From NCBI GenBank assembly GCA_014885115.2, contig WKLE02003082.1, positions 1-29,914 on the forward strand: a DNA stretch of 29,914 bases, given 5' to 3'. Under the pieces are notes generated by a model that did not search any database, had not been told where the DNA came from, and was given only the letters and a program-made list of their open reading frames with translations. A program made the position numbers and the translations under genes. Source of the DNA: Asterionellopsis glacialis (Eukaryota > Bacillariophyta > Plagiogrammaphyceae > Rhaphoneidales > Asterionellopsidaceae). This document shows, piece after piece, positions 1 to 9,844 of the stretch; the stretch's first letter is position 1, and each line of letters begins with the position of its first letter.

Positions 1-953
1 GTCCCCGGGATGCTACTTGGAGCCAAAATGATTACCGTCCCTTTCCCGGAACCCTGCCGGGTCGACACATTACGTATCTTCAGTACCTGGTACTGTAGTA
101 TATATCAAAGTACCGGTAACGTACCCGGGTACCTGCACTTGGTAGTCCTACCGTACAGGTACAGGTAAGTATCAGGTACCACCTGTACCGGTACCAGGTA
201 CATGGTATTGTTTCAAATGCGAACTCGAACATTCCTTGCTTCAGACATCATCTGTCCATTTTACATATAATTTTCATATGATTCTAGATGTCTGCGTACC
301 GGGTACCAGGTACAGGCATCCTATTCTTGCTTCTCAAAACCCTTTACGGTACTAACTGGGCAATAACTATTCGCATCTACCGTAGCCAATGAGAATGCGC
401 ATACCTGATAAAATGGCAGAATGCGAACCCCTTTTCTATATTTGCGGGGGGGAGCAGGGAAAATGTGTCTTCTGGTATAATTTTCACGTAGAAATCTACA
501 GAAACAGATTCATTTTGAACCTCACCGATGTTGTCTTGGTACGTACGCAGCAACTGGTAGTCTCCTAATTGCTAATAATATTATGAAATATGAACGGTAT
601 TGAACAGTGGACTACCCCAGGTTCCACAGTTTTCATGTACCAAAAATAATAATGTTCCGGCACTTGTGAATTTCTTAGTCCTCGAGTTCTCATTTTGACC
701 ACGCACTGATTACAGGACACGGGTGACAAGACACAGAACACATGTCTGTGGTCGAGGTCACGCATTTAAGAGTCCTGCGACTACGGTACTTGTCAGTTTG
801 TCAAGGGTGACTAGTGACTTTCAAGCACCACATGACTGACAAAAATCACTCTTTCAGTGACGCCACTTGCTTGATAAAAATAATTTTTTATTAAAAAGAA
901 AATTGTCGAGAATTGTGTAAAAAGTACCACTCCACGGTGAACCTCAATAAAGT
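1..953. other. Intergenic region with GTACC palindrome island
   Basis: No credible gene is seen; the only open frame above 60 codons (565-765, minus) has no coding character. The left third is packed with short palindromes: GTACCTGGTAC at 83-93, GTACCCGGGTAC at 121-132, GGTAGTCCTACC at 141-152, GTACCGGTAC at 185-194 and GTACCAGGTAC at 191-201 and 303-313. The right part is AT-rich and probably contains the promoter and 5' UTR of the gene at 954. Confidence 0.6.
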
Positions 954-1874
954 ATGTGTGTAGGACCGCAAAGTGCTAGAGCTCATCAGGTCGGGCCTAT
1001 GAGACTGAATAAAGTAACACTGGAACAAAGTACAAATGTTCGAGGACACAGTAGCAACGACGTATTGGCTTCACCTTCTTCAGTCAAGTGCTCATCATCA
1101 AAAAAGAAAGTTCGATTTGTGGACAACACTAGCAGCAACAAAACCCCTGACGTAGTCATCAGTCCATTTTTCTCACGGGCTTCTGACATGTCCGTAAGAG
1201 ATAAAGCCAATATATGGTGGGACGAAGAACAGCTCCGTAGCATGAAAGAGTCGGCACAGAGTGCATCGCTGGAAATGCAGCAGAATCAAAATGCTTCCAA
1301 TTCATTGGATCTTTTTTCATATGGTCGCGTAATGATGCGCACTTACAAAACCTCATTTTGCAGGGTTGCTGCGCCATATACCTTTTATCAACATTTGAGT
1401 TTTAAAGAACAGATAACACTTTATTATCTTGAGCACTGGGTAAAAAAGTGTGATGACATTCGTGGCTTGGAGAGATGGTCCATTCCTGGAATGGGTCGTG
1501 AAAGAGCAAAGCACAAATTTAGGTGTATCCAGAATGTCCTCGAAATTCAAAGAAGAATCAAAATGAAGCGAGACATACCAGATGAAATGAAGCTCCAGTT
1601 GCTCCGTCAAGTATCAAGAGAACTCAGTGTGCCTGCTCAAAATTTTGCCTTTTTCATGGGAAAGGCAGATGCTGCTGCTGCCTCTTTCTCCTTGTTTTTA
1701 GACAGAGAGGAAGTCCAAGACGATACATCGAATACCGAACAAGTTTATCGACCATCATTTGACCATAAACGCCACCAGAAATGTACAATCAATACAGTTT
1801 CGAAAAAAGATAACTTGCAGGAAAGGATGGTGACAGCTCAACTTCAACATAAAGTGATCAAATCTGTTTTATAA
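954..1874 (+). CDS. Diatom-type hypothetical protein (VRF / WW / RGLE family)
   Basis: An uninterrupted 306-residue frame with no recognised catalytic domain. Residues 45-57 are Ser/Lys-rich and end in KKVRFVD. An acidic-aromatic segment follows (NIWWDEEQLRSMKESA, about 87-102). The most structured part is 150-235, with DIRGLERWSIPG at about 168-179 and then a Lys/Arg-rich helix CIQNVLEIQRRIK. The order VRF box, W-W/Y box, RGLE box, Lys/Arg helix is one I associate with expanded families of unknown function in diatoms; that is recall, not a search result. It is hydrophilic with no signal peptide, so probably nuclear or cytosolic. The ATG at 954 is the first in frame; a second at 999 (Met16) is equally possible. 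It converges tail to tail with the minus-strand frame ending at 2041. Confidence 0.7.
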   Translation: MCVGPQSARAHQVGPMRLNKVTLEQSTNVRGHSSNDVLASPSSVKCSSSKKKVRFVDNTSSNKTPDVVISPFFSRASDMSVRDKANIWWDEEQLRSMKESAQSASLEMQQNQNASNSLDLFSYGRVMMRTYKTSFCRVAAPYTFYQHLSFKEQITLYYLEHWVKKCDDIRGLERWSIPGMGRERAKHKFRCIQNVLEIQRRIKMKRDIPDEMKLQLLRQVSRELSVPAQNFAFFMGKADAAAASFSLFLDREEVQDDTSNTEQVYRPSFDHKRHQKCTINTVSKKDNLQERMVTAQLQHKVIKSVL

Positions 1875-2040
1875 ATTGCAATGTAAGAATCTTTTTGAGT
1901 CAATTATACCATGTAGTCTCCGTTACATCTCGTGAACGGCTTTGTCATGAAATCTACAGTTTAAATCTAATTCATTTCTATGCTTGGTGCATGTACAATC
2001 ATTTTAGTCTACACATTTGTTTTTCCCTCGGATGAAAAAC

Positions 2041-2583
2041 TCAACGAACACCTCCAAAAGTTGGGAAATAAAATGTTTTATGCCCACCGGGATCTATACC
2101 AGAATCGATGTCATGTGAAAAGTTGATAACTTTACCTCTTCCTCTGGGCTGATCATCCCGAAGAGCGGAATATACATCAGCATTAGTTGTATCTTCACCT
2201 TTCATTAGAGAGAGCGCCTTCTTCAACGAATGTTCGATTTGGTTGACTGAGACTGGCTGCATATCAGTATCACTGATTGACTTTAAGTCCAATGCCTTCT
2301 TCAGAACAATTTTACCGTCGTCGTCGTGAACGCCACCATCATAATCTTCGTCGTATGTTATAAGGGTTTTCTTTGCTAACTGGTGCTTATCCAAAGATTC
2401 CCATAGGTGGATATCAAAAGAACAGTGCTTGTGCTCTGGCCATGTTCGTACAACAGTATATCCTTGACGCAATATCAAAACGAAAGCTTTTGCACTTTCA
2501 TCATGTGTCCAAAGAGGCGAGGCACTTGCTGTTAAGACTTCAAACCCTTCTTCTTCAAGACCACTAGTTACAGCAGCTTTCAC
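2041..2583 (-). CDS. AdoMetDC (SpeD)-like domain protein, 5' end missing
   Basis: The segment GYTVVRTWPEHKHCSFDIHLW (about residues 41-61) matches the core strand-turn of prokaryotic-type S-adenosylmethionine decarboxylase (compare [21 protein letters not shown] in SpeD from memory). In active SpeD that region holds the processing Ser, a catalytic His and a catalytic Cys. The aligned positions here are Gly, Arg and Leu/Trp, so this looks like a non-catalytic AdoMetDC fold, such as the N-terminal domain of some spermine synthases. The C-terminal half is acidic and polar, ends in FPTFGGVR and has no aminopropyltransferase domain. The frame starts only at GTG (2581-2583). Further 5' it stays open to 2601 and then meets TGA, with no ATG. 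A small upstream exon, or a truncated gene, is therefore needed. It abuts the head of the gene at 2587, which leaves no promoter. Confidence 0.55.
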   Translation of the reverse strand: MKAAVTSGLEEEGFEVLTASASPLWTHDESAKAFVLILRQGYTVVRTWPEHKHCSFDIHLWESLDKHQLAKKTLITYDEDYDGGVHDDDGKIVLKKALDLKSISDTDMQPVSVNQIEHSLKKALSLMKGEDTTNADVYSALRDDQPRGRGKVINFSHDIDSGIDPGGHKTFYFPTFGGVR

Positions 2584-2586
2584 ATC

Positions 2587-3144
2587 ATGGATAGTAAACC
2601 TTCAAGCACAGCTTCAGAGGTGAAGAATATCTCGATGCAAGAAACGGCAGAGGTAATCAACAAACTTGCAGACTTATTGGATCCAAGCCGCCATACTGTC
2701 AGAAAAATATTGCTACAACAAAATCCAAAAGACTATTTTTGGGAATGCCAGGACTGTGCCTTTCATAATCCTGGAGACATATTGATATGTGATATCTGCG
2801 AGGCGGCACGTGGTGAGGCTCCACTTTTAAGCGGGATTGCTGCTTTGAAGGATAGCAAGACTGAAGAAAGAAGTTCAAAAGAATTAGTGGAAGAAGCAGT
2901 TTTATCGATTCAGTGCCCTATCTGCCTTTATGTCTACAGCATACCTATAACTCTACCCTGTGGCCACTCGTTATGTGTGCACCATGGTCAAATATGCAGA
3001 TATCCTTTCTCTAGTGCAGATGCAACAGTTGCAAAGAATACGGCGCTATGCAAAAATGTCAAAGCCGTCCTAGAGTTGTCGAGATTAGCCGATCCTGATA
3101 AAGAAACAGTACGCCTAGCACTAGAATGGTTAAAAGAAAAGTAG
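2587..3144 (+). CDS. RanBP2-type zinc finger plus degenerate RING protein
   Basis: This 185-residue protein has a textbook RanBP2/NZF zinc finger at residues 52-71: W-x-C54-x2-C57-x3-N61-x6-C68-x2-C71. Such fingers bind ubiquitin or single-stranded RNA in other proteins. A TRIM-like RING begins at C110-x2-C113 and continues with C125, H127 and C130. Then it collapses: where C6, a loop and C7-x2-C8 should follow, the sequence reads HHGQIC137RYPFS, with only the last ligand of the second zinc site clearly present. The flanking PFSSADATVAKNTALCKNV resembles the usual post-RING stretch, so an internal loss is likely. It may be a ubiquitin-pathway protein without normal E3 activity. The ATG at 2587 is the first in frame and lies 3 bases from the end of the opposing frame. 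Confidence 0.65.
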   Translation: MDSKPSSTASEVKNISMQETAEVINKLADLLDPSRHTVRKILLQQNPKDYFWECQDCAFHNPGDILICDICEAARGEAPLLSGIAALKDSKTEERSSKELVEEAVLSIQCPICLYVYSIPITLPCGHSLCVHHGQICRYPFSSADATVAKNTALCKNVKAVLELSRLADPDKETVRLALEWLKEK

Positions 3145-5348
3145 TTCGTACTTTAGTCTTCTGAATGGAGACTAACAGCTGCAGACACAATGAACAACCA
3201 GGACGCAGACCAGAATCACAAAACATAATGCCAGGTCCGTCGGTTACCGCTTGGCTGCGAGCGCTGCCTGGATGAGTACAGTAGAAGCATCCGTTATGCA
3301 AATAAGTCTAGGCAACTTAAAACAGGGAGTTCTACTGCGCTTTGTGCCAGATTTTGTTGCCTGTACGGTAGATCCCTGCTTGTCGCTGTATCTCACAATG
3401 ATATATGGTATGCAAGGCCACTTTAATCGTATTTTTAAATATCACTCATGACTAACTCGTCGTAGCCTGGGTAGGACTACAATGGAGGAACAAGATAGAA
3501 CCTCCCACACAGTCTGTCAGTAGGACTACCAGGGTACTGTGGAAGATTTTGAATCAAGATTGTCTACAGGTAGGTAGTCTAGTAAAAAACAGTATTTTCG
3601 GAACTTTGCGCTAAAATGACTTCTGGCAATTCTTATCTACATCGCAATAGTACCTGTACAGTTAGTCTTACCAGGAACTGGACTTATCTTGTATTGGTAG
3701 TCTACCTGGTACAATGTCGAAATAACACATCTACGGATTAATTTTTTTTAAATTGCGGAATTGTTATATCTGCGATTTATTTGAAATCCATTTCCCGTAA
3801 AGTTCACTGAATAAATATTTAATATAAATAGTTCACATGGTTCTCTTTCTTGACAATGACCTGTAAAAGTCACACGGCCAATAAGTATATGTGAAGAAGA
3901 ACTTTTGTTCTTTTATGAAAATCCTCTGGACTTGTCAATCTTGACACGATTCCTATCCCATATCATTTCCATAGTTGAAAAACAACTTTTTTTCAAATAT
4001 CAGGTGGGACCCCTAAGTATATAAGATTCGGTATGGAATAATGACATTTTTAGTTTATAAAGAGAAAACTTGTACTGTATATACTATCACCAGCATTGTA
4101 TTATTACCTGAGACGTACATCGCATCATAACCCCTTACCGAAAGATAGTTCATTAAAGAACTTTCAAGAATACAAAAGAACAAGAAAACCCTACCTAATT
4201 ATATTTACAGAAATTAGCTCTATAATTGTTCCTTTTTCTGGAATGAAACTTTTTTGAACACGTCCTTGTATTGAACGTGTTCTTCCGATGCACTTTTGAG
4301 AACCAGAAGCAGTAGTGAATGACGTGAATCCTTTCTTGGACCTGATACTCCACCAATTGACTATAGAGTTTTCTTACTCCAGATGTAATTATTGTTTGTT
4401 CGACAATTTTTGTTATTTTCACTTAAATTCGATACACAATTTTCTCCAATATCATTTTTCAACTCAATTGGAATTGCTGTACCCTGCCATACTGTTTTAA
4501 CGTATGACGTTTTCCATTGATTATTTTATTGTACATCTGTCAAAATTAGCTCTTCACAGAAATTATATAGGATTCGTATTATCTTTTTAGGAACATTAGA
4601 CCAATTCAGAAAGACACTACATAACTCAATCCAGAAGGGAATGAATTGAAAAATACGGTATTGCTAGGTGCTAGCAGGCGGCCATGATGGTTTGTGATAT
4701 GATCAATGCACAAAGATGAATTTACTCCGTCGTGGCCTTGAATTGAATTCTCTGCATGTCACAGCTATGACACCACTACTAGATGCAGACAAGATTCATG
4801 TAATCCTGGTGAAACTTGAAGAAGGAACTATTATAACACATATAACACATTTATCTTATAGTAAAATTGTCTAATAATACGTCTTAGTCTCATGTACCTT
4901 AATCTATAAATATGATTTCAAGACTACCAAAATGACCTACTATACGAATGGCTTCACATGAGTAAGGTAGTTAGTTATCCGAAAGCAGACGGGGCTTTTT
5001 TTGAAAGAAATTGTCCAGAAAATTCTTGCTTGACCAACAGCCACCAACCCAAACCGCGCCCCTTTCTCCACGTTATCCCATGGTTTAGCCCCCCCCCACA
5101 CCACGATGGTAATTTTCAAAAATAATAAAAAAAAATTGAGGCATAAAGTTTAATATAATAATCTATATCATGATTTACATTTTATGAGATTTGTATTATA
5201 TAATGTAATTGTAAAGAAACAGTTTCATAGACCCATTTGTTTTTGCTTGAAAATGCTTGTTTGTCCCGTAGTATTGATTGTGTATGTTGATTGTGTGATG
5301 CCCTTTTTGAATACTTCCCCATGATGTCAAGTCTTTTTTGTGTGTTCT
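3145..5348. other. AT-rich intergenic region with motif island at its left end
   Basis: No gene is supported; the small frames here (3251-3451, 4195-4422, 4315-4500) are AT-driven and have no domain. Positions 3459-3720 carry the GTAGGACTACC / TACCTGGTAC family: GTAGGACTAC at 3471-3480, TAGGACTACC at 3521-3530 and GGTAGTCTACC running into TACCTGGTAC at 3696-3712. From 3725 to about 5340 the DNA is plain AT-rich with a C run near 5089-5097, and the palindrome family is not seen. Confidence 0.6.
4256..4282. repeat. Short inverted repeat (GAACACGT...ACGTGTTC)
   Basis: Two perfect 8-base arms, 4256-4263 and 4275-4282, flank an 11-base spacer inside gene-free AT-rich DNA. It could form a small stem-loop or be a dyad protein site. 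There is nothing beside it to decide its role. Confidence 0.35.
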
Positions 5349-6782
5349 CTAGGAAGACGAAGACGAAGATCCCCCGCCCCTTCGTCTTCTCAATGGAAAT
5401 CCATGTTGATCTAAACGAATCATATTTTCTTCATTGTTGAAGTCAGCCATGGTTGAATCACCACTACCATGTATTTGTTGCTGATGTTGTTGCTGCACTA
5501 CTCCTGCTGCTACATCCGATGCTTGCATGACATTTTGCTGTTGCTCCTGTTGTTGCCTTTGAGCTTGTTGTCCATGACGGGAAGGATCATATCCCATGGC
5601 TCTCAATGCTTGATAGGCTGCTCTCATGACAGTTTCTTCATCACTAAAGCGTTGTGCTGCTTTAATAATGAGATGTAAGCCACCGGCATTGGCAATATCA
5701 AGATGATGATCTGTGTCAGCTGCAAGGTTGGCAAGAGCCGTACATCCTGCCTGTTGGACACCCACAACATCAATATGGGAATCCATGGTGCGGCAAATCA
5801 CATTGACACCACCATTTTCACAAATTACATCACGATTGTAATCGGTATTGGCAAGGTTTTGTAGAGCCTCACATCCGCATTGTTGAAGCTGCACGTTCCC
5901 GAGGAAGGTCCTCATGGCCTCCAAAATAGTGGGGATACCACCGACACGACCAATGGCAGATGAGTTTTCATCATCCCAGGATTGGATCCATAGTTTTTCA
6001 CAACCCTTGGCTTGGATACGTGGTTCATTGGGGTATCGTCTCATAGCAGCCAAGACATCGCACAAGTCTGTGGCTTCGGTAGATAAACGTGCAATCGTTT
6101 CTTCGACTCCACCACCTGAAGAGGATCGTGAACATGTTGTGAGGTAGTCTGCACCGTTGTGGGATGATTGAGTACTGAATTCACGCGGGATAGTGGATAT
6201 CGTGGATGCACAGCAACTGTCGACATAGTCTGCTGCGACTTGAGCACCACCATTGTTACTTCGTCCTGAAAGTTGAGAGTTGGTTCCAATTGAATGTCCT
6301 GTGGAAACGGTATTGGCAGATCGGTGTGACCCAACCGAACGATGAGAACTACTCACACGACCCCATTGTTGTTGCGATGGTCGCTGTTGAATTGGATGAC
6401 ATAGTAAACATCTTCCACGATGAACTTCATTTTCCACCGTCAAGGGAATCTTGGAGGTATTTCCCATGGGATCCATACGCAATTCATGTGTTTGTGCACC
6501 ACATTCGGAACACCGTCCTTCACGCTCACGGTCTCGTTTGAGAGAAACTTCATAGTTATCTGTAGATGCTACGCTTGCGGAACCGGATGAAGCGTAATAG
6601 GCCGGTGAGGACGATGTCATGATGCCACGAACGGGTGGTCCTTGCTGCTGTGAATAAAATTGAGCTGCAGCCACGGAAGATGCTTGAGAGACTTGTGAGG
6701 AAGCACGTGATACTTGAGAGTTTCCGTCTTCGGTATCTATTGTCATTGACATGGAAAAGTCTGGGATGATATGATCGGGCAT
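5349..6782 (-). CDS. ARM-repeat protein with N-terminal C4-type motif
   Basis: This 477-residue protein has three parts. Residues 1-90 are Ser/Gln-rich. Residues 91-128 hold a putative zinc-binding box, C91-x2-C94-x4-H99 ... GRC125LLC128, with the IPLTVENEV spacer; I recognise this box as recurrent in diatom hypothetical proteins. Residues about 230-400 form roughly four armadillo-like repeats: VGGIPTILEAMRTF, QQCGCEALQNLANTDYNRDVI, NGGVNVICRTM, QQAGCTALANLA and AGGLHLIIKAAQ. Cys-Glu/Thr-Ala-Leu starts alternate with Gly-Gly turns. The tail is poly-Gln/His followed by RRRRGGG and a Ser run. There is no signal peptide. A scaffolding role through the ARM surface is likely; the partner is unknown. 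ATG is at 6780-6782 and stop TAG at 5349-5351, with no intron needed. Confidence 0.8.
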   Translation of the reverse strand: MPDHIIPDFSMSMTIDTEDGNSQVSRASSQVSQASSVAAAQFYSQQQGPPVRGIMTSSSPAYYASSGSASVASTDNYEVSLKRDREREGRCSECGAQTHELRMDPMGNTSKIPLTVENEVHRGRCLLCHPIQQRPSQQQWGRVSSSHRSVGSHRSANTVSTGHSIGTNSQLSGRSNNGGAQVAADYVDSCCASTISTIPREFSTQSSHNGADYLTTCSRSSSGGGVEETIARLSTEATDLCDVLAAMRRYPNEPRIQAKGCEKLWIQSWDDENSSAIGRVGGIPTILEAMRTFLGNVQLQQCGCEALQNLANTDYNRDVICENGGVNVICRTMDSHIDVVGVQQAGCTALANLAADTDHHLDIANAGGLHLIIKAAQRFSDEETVMRAAYQALRAMGYDPSRHGQQAQRQQQEQQQNVMQASDVAAGVVQQQHQQQIHGSGDSTMADFNNEENMIRLDQHGFPLRRRRGGGSSSSSS

Positions 6783-6924
6783 TATTGCTTAGAGGGAAGG
6801 GAATTAAAGAGGAAGTGTATCTTCACAGAGAGAGAACTTCTTGTAATATAAGTAGAACGGAAAGTAAGTTCGACACAAAAAGACAAAGTCCAGTGTACTC
6901 TTCAATCGTTAGGTCGCTGTTGAG

Positions 6925-6931
6925 ATTTATA
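6925..6931 (-). promoter_or_regulatory. Possible TATA box of the ARM-repeat gene
   Basis: On the minus strand the sequence reads TATAAAT, about 140 bases upstream of the ATG at 6782. Spacing implies a long 5' UTR, so the assignment is weak; the intervening DNA is purine-rich without other marks. Confidence 0.2.
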
Positions 6932-9386
6932 AGCAAAGTCGGAACACTTTTGATCAGGTAGGAGGGAACTGGAATGCACCCACAAGACTATCCGGGATGC
7001 GTTCACGTTCGTGATTACTTCTTGTCTTTTGATATGTCTCGTAAAGGCTCCACCTCAGTTGACAGCGGTAGTTATTTTAGCGCGATTTTTGAAAAATTGG
7101 TCACAACTACGCTAGTAATACGTAGAATAGTCACTAGTTCGAGGCTGCCGACTGAATGTCGTTGATATCTAGGCGTTTCCCTCGATGATTAGAATCGTGT
7201 GTGTTCTTTTGTCTTTGTATTCGGAGAAAAAGCCGAGTGCGAACGTTATTGTTATATTATTGAAGAGGTGTTTGAATGTGGTTGTTGTTGTATTTATGAG
7301 ATCCTCTTTTTTTGTGCGCAGTAAGAAAATAATATTTTTGGTCGCTATTGAACGACGCCGCAGGAGAAAGTGAAAGGAACCCAAAAAAAGAGAAAATCGT
7401 AGAAAAACCTTCGGTTTGTGTAGGGGAAAACAGAAAAAAACTATAGGCTAGTGGGTCCCAGCGTAGGTTGGGTCTACCTGGTACCGGGTACAATACCTGT
7501 CAGGACTACTAGATTGTACCTAATACTCTATGTTTGGAAGTAAAAAGTGCTGTATTTCCACAAGCTATTTTCTGTACGACCAACGGTAATTGTGCTGTAC
7601 AGTACGAGTACGGTGTTGGCATTCCCACCATTATTGATAACAGTTGCAGTATTATACTCCTATTACATAATTGAACTGGTGTACACCGACCTGGTATAGT
7701 ACAGGTCCTGATGTTAACGCTTGGTAGTTCTACTACCTGGTACAGGTACAATCACGAATTTACGTGTCCCAGTAGGATGCAACTAATGCAAATCAATTGG
7801 ACCCATTGCCGTGAATATTCGGGAGTGGACATTGCCGGTAGTCACTCTACCTGGTACAGGACTTTAGCACCCACAACGGGTTTCGGCATGACAAGTCATC
7901 AACTTTGGAGAACGATTGACAGACACTCCTACTGATCCTACGTAAAACACCCCGGGAGTCAAGTCTTGCTTCTTCAATCGTGTGATGTTTCCTTGGTCCA
8001 ACATAGGGTGGACAAACTATTCCCCGTGATTTTCCAAAGAGAGACAGTGAAAACTTCAAGTTGACTGGAAATGTCTTGTCACCAGTTTGTTCCGATTTTC
8101 TCGGAGACTTCAGAATGTAGTGGCCGTTGTCCCAGGTACAAAAAGAACATTTACCTTGTGCAACATATAAATTCCGACCATGAAATGCATGTACAAGTGA
8201 TACTTGTAGAACAAATAATACCTGATAGGTCATACCTGGTACCAGTTCAGGAGGTAAACTCGGGTTCCCGTGTGGTACGACCCAAAACGAAGGCGGGGCA
8301 TGGGTTCTCGTTCGAACACTATACAAATAAGGTAATAATTGTTCCGAAAAGGTTCGGGTTCACGAAAAAAAGCTTTCTGAATAAGGTAAAAAGAGTAATT
8401 CGAGCATTTTAGATTAGGTACACAATCGAGTCACGGTTGAATTACCAGGTTTTTGTGGAGAATCCGCCTTGAACATAAATTCGATGATTTAATTTTTTAT
8501 AATGATTTCATTATCCAATTTCTTTAATAAACTATGTAAAAAAACACCAAAAGACTATTCGAATTTTGTCTCTTTCACTGGAAGAGCCATACAACTTCTT
8601 TTTTTAAAAGAGCATTTAAGTTATTATTATGGTGCGGTTAGAAATATTGTGCGTACATTCTCATCAACTGACGCGTACTTATCCTGTCTAGGACCAGATA
8701 CCAACCTGGATCTTCGTAAGTTCACAAGTATTGTATTCTCTACTGTATTCAGAAATATTAAATAAATCAATCATTTCATCGATTTTTCAATATTGCCCAC
8801 AAGGAGTTAGTATTAGTTAATCTGAAATACTTTGCGTCGATTCACGGATGATTCTACCTGGTACCTTTTCAGTTCCAAATTTTGTTATGTCTCATGTGCA
8901 ACGGACATTTCCAGCTCATTCACGGGACATTAGTCCCAATACAACATCTCAAGCCTCAACATTCGCTTTTGAACAAAATTTGTTCAGAAAAGAAAATGAA
9001 CGGAAATATGGGGCTATTGTCAACTTGAACTAAGTACCTTGTTAGTAGAAAGATATTAGCAAGTACCTGTTCCTAGTACGTTCGACACTACAGCCAGATC
9101 AGTACTGGTACATTATATACAATACAAATGCTACTGCATGTTGTTAAAAATTGGGTTACCAGGTATGACGTGATTTGGATTTCTTTCAGTACCACAATTT
9201 CTGTTGGTCCACTGAACGGCTGTACAACGGACAAGGAATGACTTCGTATACACAACGGAATCAGTACTTAACAAACAACGGATTGTCTAGTCATTGCTGT
9301 TGGGTTCAGCTGCTCATATATTTTCTAGATTTATTTCGAAAAATCCTTTCACTAGTCTACGAGTATCTGGTAGGAATACCATAACA

Positions 9387-9421
9387 CATCATGTACCAGG
9401 TTGGACTACCGGTACATGATG
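9387..9421. repeat. Perfect 11-bp inverted repeat containing the GTACC motif
   Basis: Arms CATCATGTACC (9387-9397) and GGTACATGATG (9411-9421) are exact reverse complements around a 13-base spacer that itself carries GGACTACC. It is the best stem-loop candidate of the palindrome family in this spacer. Confidence 0.6.
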
Positions 9422-9529
9422 AAACTATTTAGTTCAATTCACTGACGTTGCCTTTCCAAAGAAACGTGAACAATTATGGTTATTCCTATGCACTTTTATG
9501 TTCTCAGTCAACTCACGTTTCTGTGTCTG

Positions 9530-9728
9530 CGAAAGATTGAATTAAATTATATCGAAAGTATTTCAGTATCCGTTGACCAAACTACTGTAATTATATGCCA
9601 ATAAAAATGACTATACCTTTGGAGGAAAGTTAATATCATACGTATAGTACTGAACATCATTTTAACCCACAAAACTCATACCAGGTACAGGTAGCAGGTC
9701 CTTCCTGGTGTGATACCTTGTAATCCTA
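9530..9728. repeat. Diverged direct repeat, copy 1
   Basis: It shares ordered blocks with 9845-10040: GCGAAAG..., ATGCCAATAAAAATGA, TA(G)TACTGAACATCAT, TTAACCCACA(A/G)AACTCATA(C/T)CAGGTAC and AGCAG. Small insertions and deletions separate the blocks. Spacing between the copies is about 315 bases. Confidence 0.6.
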
Positions 9729-9844
9729 CTGCACCGAGTACTGGATGGAAGGTATTTTCTTATTAATTGCATATCTTACGTGGGACCAGCAAATTCTGTT
9801 GGACTACCTGGTAGACCACCTGCTATACCATATTTTTGTGGTTG

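Noticed and set aside
2041..2583. Reading the minus frame as a complete gene starting at 2583
   Set aside because: The first codon is GTG, not ATG. The genome is eukaryotic, so the 5' end is missing or lies in another exon.
8502..8765. 87-codon plus-strand ORF
   Set aside because: It has AT-driven composition, no domain and no repeats, and lies in the motif-rich spacer.
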